Assembly (NCBI RefSeq): GCF_002288925.2
Contig: NW_022098001.1
Location: forward strand, 9,459,094 to 9,523,093
Length of the DNA stretch: 64,000 nt
Reading direction: 5' to 3'
DNA from: Delphinapterus leucas
Taxonomy: Eukaryota > Chordata > Mammalia > Artiodactyla > Monodontidae
The notes under the pieces were generated by a model that saw only the letters and a program-made list of their open reading frames with translations, had not been told where the DNA came from and ran no database searches. Position 1 is the stretch's first letter; each line of letters opens with the position of its first letter. Below are positions 58,641 to 64,000 of the stretch, piece after piece. Position numbers and translations under genes: made by a program.

Positions 58641-59558
58641 AAAGTTTTCCTACTGAGGAGATTGGCTCAAGATGGCAGACTAGAAGGACATGCTCTCACT
58701 CCCTCTTTTGAGAAAACCAGAATCACAACTAACTGCTGAACAATCATCAATAAGAAGACACTGGAACTCACCAAAAAAGATACCCCGCATGCAAAGACAA
58801 AGGAGAAGCCACAATGAGATGGTAGGAGGGATGTAATCACAATAAAATCAAACCCCATAACTGCTGGGTGGGTGACTTACAAACTGGAGAACACTTATAC
58901 CACAGAAGTCCACCCAGTGAAGTGAAGGTTCTGAGCACCACGTCAGGCTTCTGAACCTGGGGGTCCGGCAACGGGAGGAGGAATTCCTAGAGAATCAGAC
59001 ATTGAAGGTTAGTGGGATCTGATTGTAGGACTTCAACAGAACTTGGGGAAACAGAGACTCCACTCTTGTAGGGCACACACAAAGTAGTGTGCACACTGGG
59101 ATGCAGGGGAAGGAGCAGTGACCCCATGGGAGACGGAACTAGACCTACCTGCTAGTGTTGGAGGGTCTCCTGCAGAGGCAGGGGCAGGCTGTACCTCACT
59201 GTGATGACAAGGACACTGGCAATAGAAGCTCTGGGAAGTACTCCTTGGTGTGAGCCCTCCCAGAGTCTGCCATTAGCCAAATCAAAGAGCCCAGGTAGGC
59301 TTGTGTTGGGTTGCCTCAGGCTAAACAACCAAGAGGGAGGGAACCGAGTTCCACCCATCAGAAGACAAGTGGATTAAAGTTTTACTGAGCTCTGCCCACC
59401 AGAAGAACAGCCAGCTCTACCCACCACCAGTCCCTCCCATCAGGAAAATTGCACAAGCCCCTTAGATAGCCTCATCCACCAGAGGGCAGACAGCAGAAGC
59501 AACAAGAACAACAATCCTGCAGCCTGTGGAACAAAAACCACATTCACAGAAAGACAAG

Positions 59559-60454
59559 ATGAAAAGGCAGTGAGCTATGTACCAGATGAAGGAACAAGAA
59601 GAAACCTCAAAAAAACTAAATGAAGTGGAGATAGGCAACCTTCCAGAAAAAGAATTCAGAATAATGATAGTGAAGATGATCCAGGACCTCAGAAAAACAA
59701 TGGAGGCAAAGATGGAGAAGATACAAGAAATGTTTAACAAACACCTACAAGAATTAAAGAACAAACAAACAGATGAACAATACAACAACTGAAATGAAAA
59801 CTAAACTAGAAGGAATCAATAGCAGAATAACTGAGGCAGAAGAACGGATAAGTGACCTGGAACACAGAGTGGTGGAATTCACTGCTGCGGAAGAGAATAA
59901 AGAAAAAAGAATGAAAAGAAATGAAGACAGCCTGAGAGACCTCAGGGACAACATTAAATGCAACAACATTCGCATTACAGGGGTTCCAGAAGGAGAAGAG
60001 AGACAGAAATGACCAGAGAAAATATTTGAAGAGATTATAATTGAAAACTTCCCTAACATGGGAAAGGAAATAGCCACCCAAGTCCAGGAAGCACAGAGAG
60101 TCCCATGCAGGATAAACCCAAGGAGAAACATGCTGAGACACTTAATAATAAAATTGGCAAAAATTAAACACAAAGAAAAATTATTGAAAGCAGCAAGGGA
60201 AAAATGACAAATAGCATACAAGGGAGCTCCTATAAGGTTAACAGCTGATTTCTCAGCAGAAACTCTAGAAGCCAGAAGGGACTGGCATGATATACTTAAA
60301 GTGATAAAAGGGAAGAACCTACAACCAAGATTACCTGGCAAGGATCTCATTCAGATTCGATGGAGAAATCAAAAGCTTTACAGACAAGCAAAAGGTAAGA
60401 CAATTCAGCACCACCAAACCAGCTCTACAACAAATGCTAAAGGAAGTTCTCTAA
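59559..60454 (+). pseudogene. L1 ORF1 remnant with early stop
   Basis: The start ATG is followed after three codons (Lys-Arg-Gln) by TGA. Later pieces are open: 59577-59792 (PEKEFRIMIVKMIQDLRK, coiled coil) and 59773-60012 (ITEAEERISDLEHRVVEF, RRM start). The end is LKEVL-TAA at 60437-60454. Frameshifts are needed to join the pieces, so it is not functional. Confidence 0.85.
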
Positions 60455-60512
60455 GTGGGAAACACAAGAGAAGAAAGGGACCTACAAAAACAAACACAAA
60501 ACAATTAAGAAA

Positions 60513-61093
60513 ATGGTCATAGGAACATACATATCAATAATTACCTTAAACCTGAATGGATTAAGTGCTCCAACCAAAAGACACAGGCTTGCTGAATGGA
60601 TACAAAAACAAGACCCATATATATGCTGTCTACGAGAGACCCACTTCAGACCTAGGGACACATAGAGACTGAAAGTGAGGGGATGGACAAAGATATTGCA
60701 TGCAAATGGAAATCAAAAGAAAGCTGGAGTAGCAACACTCATATCCGATAAAATAGACTAAAACGAAGAATGTTACAAGAGACAAAGAAGGACACTACAT
60801 AATGCTCAAGGGATCAATCCAAGAAGATATAACAGTTATAAATATATATGCGCCCAACATAGGAACACCTCAATACATAAGGCAACTGCTAATAGCTATA
60901 AAAGAGGAAATTGACAGTAACACAATAATAGTGGGGGACTTTAACACCTCACGTGCACCAATGGAGAGAACATCCGAACAGAAAATTAATGAGGAAACAC
61001 AAGCTTTAAATGACACAATAGACCAGATAGATTTAATTGATATTTATAGGACATTCCACCAAAAACCAGCAGATTACACTTTCTTCTTTTTGT
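60513..61093 (+). pseudogene. L1 ORF2 N-terminal fragment (endonuclease part)
   Basis: Open at 60802-61095 with INIYAPNIGTPQYIRQLL and TIIVGDFNTSRAPMERTS, the DFN segment of the AP-type endonuclease. Truncated before the conserved His region. Confidence 0.85.
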
Positions 61094-61792
61094 AGTTATT
61101 TCTGAGATATACATTTTAAAGTAATAACTAGAATTATGACTTGTAACATACCAGAACATATAAGATTTTTAGAAGTTTCATGTAATGTCTGAAACATTTA
61201 TATTAACATATTTCCATACAAATAACCCAAAGAAAGTTTAGTACTAGTGGTCTTTTTGTTTGTATGTTTTTTTATACTGCAGGTTCTTCTTAGTCATCAG
61301 TTTTATACACATCAGTGTATACATGTCATTCCCAATCGCCCAATAGAGCATACAACAATCCCAAACCCACCGTGGTTTTCCCCCCTTGGTGTCCATACGT
61401 TTGTTCTCTACATCTCTGTCTCAACTTCTGCCCTGCAAACCGGTTCATCTGTACCATTTTTCTAGGTTCCACATACATGCATTAATATACGATACTTGTT
61501 TTTCTCTTTCTGACTTACTTCACTCTGTTTCACAGTCTCTAGATCCATCCACATCTCAACAAATGACTCAATTTCATTCCTTTATATGGCTAAGTAATAT
61601 TCCATTGTTTATATGTACCACAACTTCTTTATCCATTCATCTGTCGATGGGCATTTATGTTGCTTCCATGACTTGCCTATTGTAAATAGTGCTGCAATGA
61701 ACATTGGGGTGCATGTGTCTTTTGGAATTATGGTTTTCTCTGGGTATATGCCCAGTAGTGGGATTGCTGGATCATATGGTAATTCTACTTTT

Positions 61793-62026
61793 AGTTTTGT
61801 TTTTGTTTTTGTTTTTTTTCAGTATGCGGGCCTCTCACTGTTGTGGCCTCTCCTGTTGCGGAGCACAGGCTCCAGACACGCAGGCTCAGTGGCCATGGCT
61901 CACAGGCCCAGCCACTCTGCGGCATGTGGGATCTTGCCGGACAGGGGCATGAACCCGTGTCCCCTGCATCAACAGGTGGACTTTCAAACCCTGCGCCACC
62001 AGGGAAGCCCTATTTTTAGTTTTTAA
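61793..62026 (-). mobile_element. Compact CHR-type SINE nested in the L1
   Basis: Body about 61812-62010. (gttttt)n tail at the left, 5' end ccaccagggaagccc at the right. Flanks cttttagttttg and tttttagttttt look like an imperfect duplication. L1 ORF2 resumes on both sides. Confidence 0.9.
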
Positions 62027-62175
62027 GGAGCATCCATACTGTTCTCCATAGTGGCTGTATCAATTTACATTCCCACCAACAGTGCAATACGGTTCCCTTT
62101 TCTCCACACCCTTGCCAGCATTTGTTGTTTGTAGATTTTCTGATGATACCCGTTCTAACTGGTGTGAGGTGATAC

Positions 62176-62413
62176 CTCATTGTACTTTTTGTTTGTTTGT
62201 TTGTTTTGTGGTACGTGGGCCTCTCTCTCGTGGCCTCTCCCATTGCAGAGCACAGGCTCCGGATGCACAGGTTCAGCGCCCATGGCTCACTGGCCTAGCT
62301 GCTCCGTGGCATGTGGAATCCTTCCGGACTGGGGCACAAACCCATGTCCTCTCCATCGGCAGGTGGACTCTCAACCACTGTGCCACCAGGGAAGCCCCCC
62401 TCGTTGTAGTTTT
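62176..62413 (-). mobile_element. Second compact CHR-type SINE nested in the same L1
   Basis: Body about 62190-62399 with a (gttt)n tail. Flanks ctcattgtactttt (62176-62189) and ctcgttgtagttt (about 62400-62413) form an imperfect duplication. It lies only about 180 bp from the previous SINE in the same orientation. Confidence 0.9.
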
Positions 62414-62515
62414 GCTTTGCATTTCTCTAATAATTAGTGATATTGAGCAGCTTTTCATGTGCTTCTTGGCCATCTGTATGTCTTCTATGGAGAAATGTCT
62501 ATTTAAGTCTTCTGC

Positions 62516-63982
62516 CTATTTTTGAATTGAGTTGTTTGTTTCATTAATATTGAGCTGCATGAGCCATTTATATATTTTGGAGATTAATCCTTTGCCCGAT
62601 GATTCATTTGCAAATATATTCTCCCATTCTGTGGGTTGTCTTTTCGTCTTGTTTATGGTTCCCCTTGCTGTGCAAAAGCTTTTAAGTTTCATTAGGTCGC
62701 ATTTATTTATTTTTGTTTTTATTTCCATTACTCTAGGAGGTGGATCAAAAAAGATCTTCCTGTGATTTATGTCAAAGAGTGTTCTTCCTATGTTTTCCTC
62801 TAAGACTTTTATAGTGTCTGGTCTTACATTTAGGTCTAATCCATTTTGAGTTTATTTTTGTGTATGGTGTTAGGGAGTGTTCTAATTCATTCTTTTACAC
62901 ATAGCTGTCCCCTTTTCCCAGCATCACTTATTGAAGACACTGTATTTTCTCCATTGTATATCCTTGCCTCCTTTGTCATAGATTAGTTGACCATAAGTGT
63001 GTGGGTTTACCTCTGGGCTTTCTATTTTGTTCCATTGATCTATGTTTCTGTTTTTGTGCCAGTACCATATTGTCTTGATTACTTTAGCTTTGTAGTATAC
63101 TCTGAAGTTAGGGAGTCTGATTCCTCCAGCTCCGTTGTTTTCCTTCAAGACTGCTTTGGCTATTCAGGGTCTTTTGTGTCTCCATATAAATTTTAAGATG
63201 ATTTGTTCTAGTTCCATAAAAAATGCCATTGGTAATTTGATAGGGATTGCAGTGAATCTGTAGATTGCTTTCAGTAGTATAGTCATTTTCACAATATTGA
63301 TTCTTCCAATCCAAGAACATGGTATTTCTCTCCATCTGTTGGTATCTTTAATTTCTTTCATCAGTGTCTTATAGTTTTCTGCATACAGGTCTTTTGTCTC
63401 CCTAGGTAGGTTTAATCCTAGGTATTTTATTCTTTTTGTTGCCCTGGTAAATGGGAGTGTTTCCTTAATTTCTTTTTCAGATTTTTCATCATTAGTGTAT
63501 AGGAATTCAAGAGATTTCTGTGCATTAATTTTGTATCCTGCAACTTTACCGGATACATTGGTTAGCTCTAGTAGTTTCCTGGTGGCATTTTTAGGATTCT
63601 CTATGTATAGTATAATGTCATCTGAAAACAGTGATACTTTTACTTCTTCTTTTCCAATTTTTATTCCTTTTATTCCTTTTTCTTTTCTGATTGCTGTAGC
63701 TAGGACTTTGAAAACTATGTTGAATAATAGTGGTAAGAGTGGACATCCTTGTCTCGTTCCTGATCTTAGAGGAAACGCTTTCAGTTTTTCACAATTGAGA
63801 ATGATGTTTGCTGTGGGTTTGTCGTATATGGCCTTTATTATGTTGAGGTAGGTTCCCTCTATGCCCGCTTTCTGGAGAGTTTTTATCTTAAATGCGTGTT
63901 GCATTTTGTCAAAATATTTTTCTGTATCTATTGAGATGATCATATGGTTTTTCTTCTTCAATTTTTTGATATGGTGTATCAC
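62516..63982 (-). pseudogene. L1 ORF2 remnant with a 272-codon open RT segment
   Basis: 63982-63164 is open for 272 codons: palm with [18 protein letters not shown], catalytic box FSDDI at 63614-63628 (Ala to Ser against the usual FADD, both aspartates kept), and thumb with [17 protein letters not shown]. Other pieces are 63335-63108, 63148-62924 and 62728-62516. Broken by frameshifts towards its C-terminus. Its upstream part is outside the window. Confidence 0.88.
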
Positions 63983-64000
63983 ACTGATTGATTTGCGTAT

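Larger units (their letters stand above)
58650..61093 (+). mobile_element. L1 with 5' UTR, ORF1 and the first 580 nt of ORF2, 3' end missing
   Basis: Starts near gattggctcaagatggcaga; 5' UTR to 59558; ORF1 59559-60454; ORF2 from 60513, stopping at about 61093 in the endonuclease domain (reading ...QKPADYTFFF). There is no 3' UTR and no poly(A). This is the reverse of ordinary 5' truncation. Confidence 0.85.
61262..64000 (-). mobile_element. L1 LINE, minus strand, runs off the right edge
   Basis: The 3' end is at about 61262-61275 (T-run, then ggttcttcttagtcatcag). This 3' UTR differs from that of the L1s at 14434 and 27291, so it is a separate subfamily. Two SINEs interrupt it (61812-62010 and 62190-62399). 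ORF2 C-terminal and RT parts follow to the window end. Confidence 0.92.

Noticed and set aside
58650..64000. Twin-primed (inverted) single L1 formed by the sense L1 at 58650-61093 and the antisense L1 from 61262
   Set aside because: In twin priming the inverted 5' part lies on the other side of the 3' part, with a continuous internal break point. Here the order is wrong and about 170 bp of other sequence lies between.

Overview
This is a 64 kb stretch of a mammalian nuclear genome, almost certainly from a whale or dolphin (Cetacea). The main clue is about a dozen tRNA-derived SINEs of the CHR type, including the compact form of about 210 bp, together with artiodactyl-type L1 LINEs. Hippos and ruminants carry related SINEs, so the order is firmer than the genus. 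There are no bacterial-style operons. The window is one split gene on the + strand plus the repeats in and after its introns.

The only host gene I can support is the 3' third of RGS22 (regulator of G-protein signalling 22). Eleven coding exons lie between 1181 and 55311, followed by a short 3' UTR with an AATAAA signal at 55382. The exon phases fit end to end: 1350 coding nt, 449 codons plus stop, no internal stop or frameshift. Exons 1-3 encode one RGS-like domain, exons 5-7 encode a second, and exons 8-11 encode a short tail. One intron uses a GC donor. The gene starts outside the window.

Layout: 1-14.4 kb holds exons 1-5 among old L1 3' ends, MIR, L2, SINEs and one Tigger-like DNA transposon. 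14.4-17.6 kb is a 5'-truncated L1 on the minus strand. 18.1-22.6 kb holds exons 6 and 7 and a 609-bp hAT-like element. 23-34 kb is an intron with an LTR, old L1/HAL1-like sequence, a younger L1 broken by a 100-N assembly gap, and SINEs. Exon 8 is at 34.1 kb. 35.5-53.6 kb is a nest of L1s inside L1s, including a full-length L1 at 45.2-52.5 kb. Exons 9-11 end the gene at 55.4 kb. After it come a second Tigger-like element, a MER5-like element, an antisense HAL1/L1 segment, a 3'-truncated sense L1, and a minus-strand L1 that runs off the right edge.

The most unusual item is a duplicated 34-bp copy of the 5' half of tRNA-Cys(GCA) at 44734-44818. It ends inside the anticodon, has no tail, is flanked by 17-bp target-site repeats, and sits inside an old L1 (minus orientation). 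It looks like a genomic insertion of a stress-type tRNA half. I found no new defence or metabolic system in this window.
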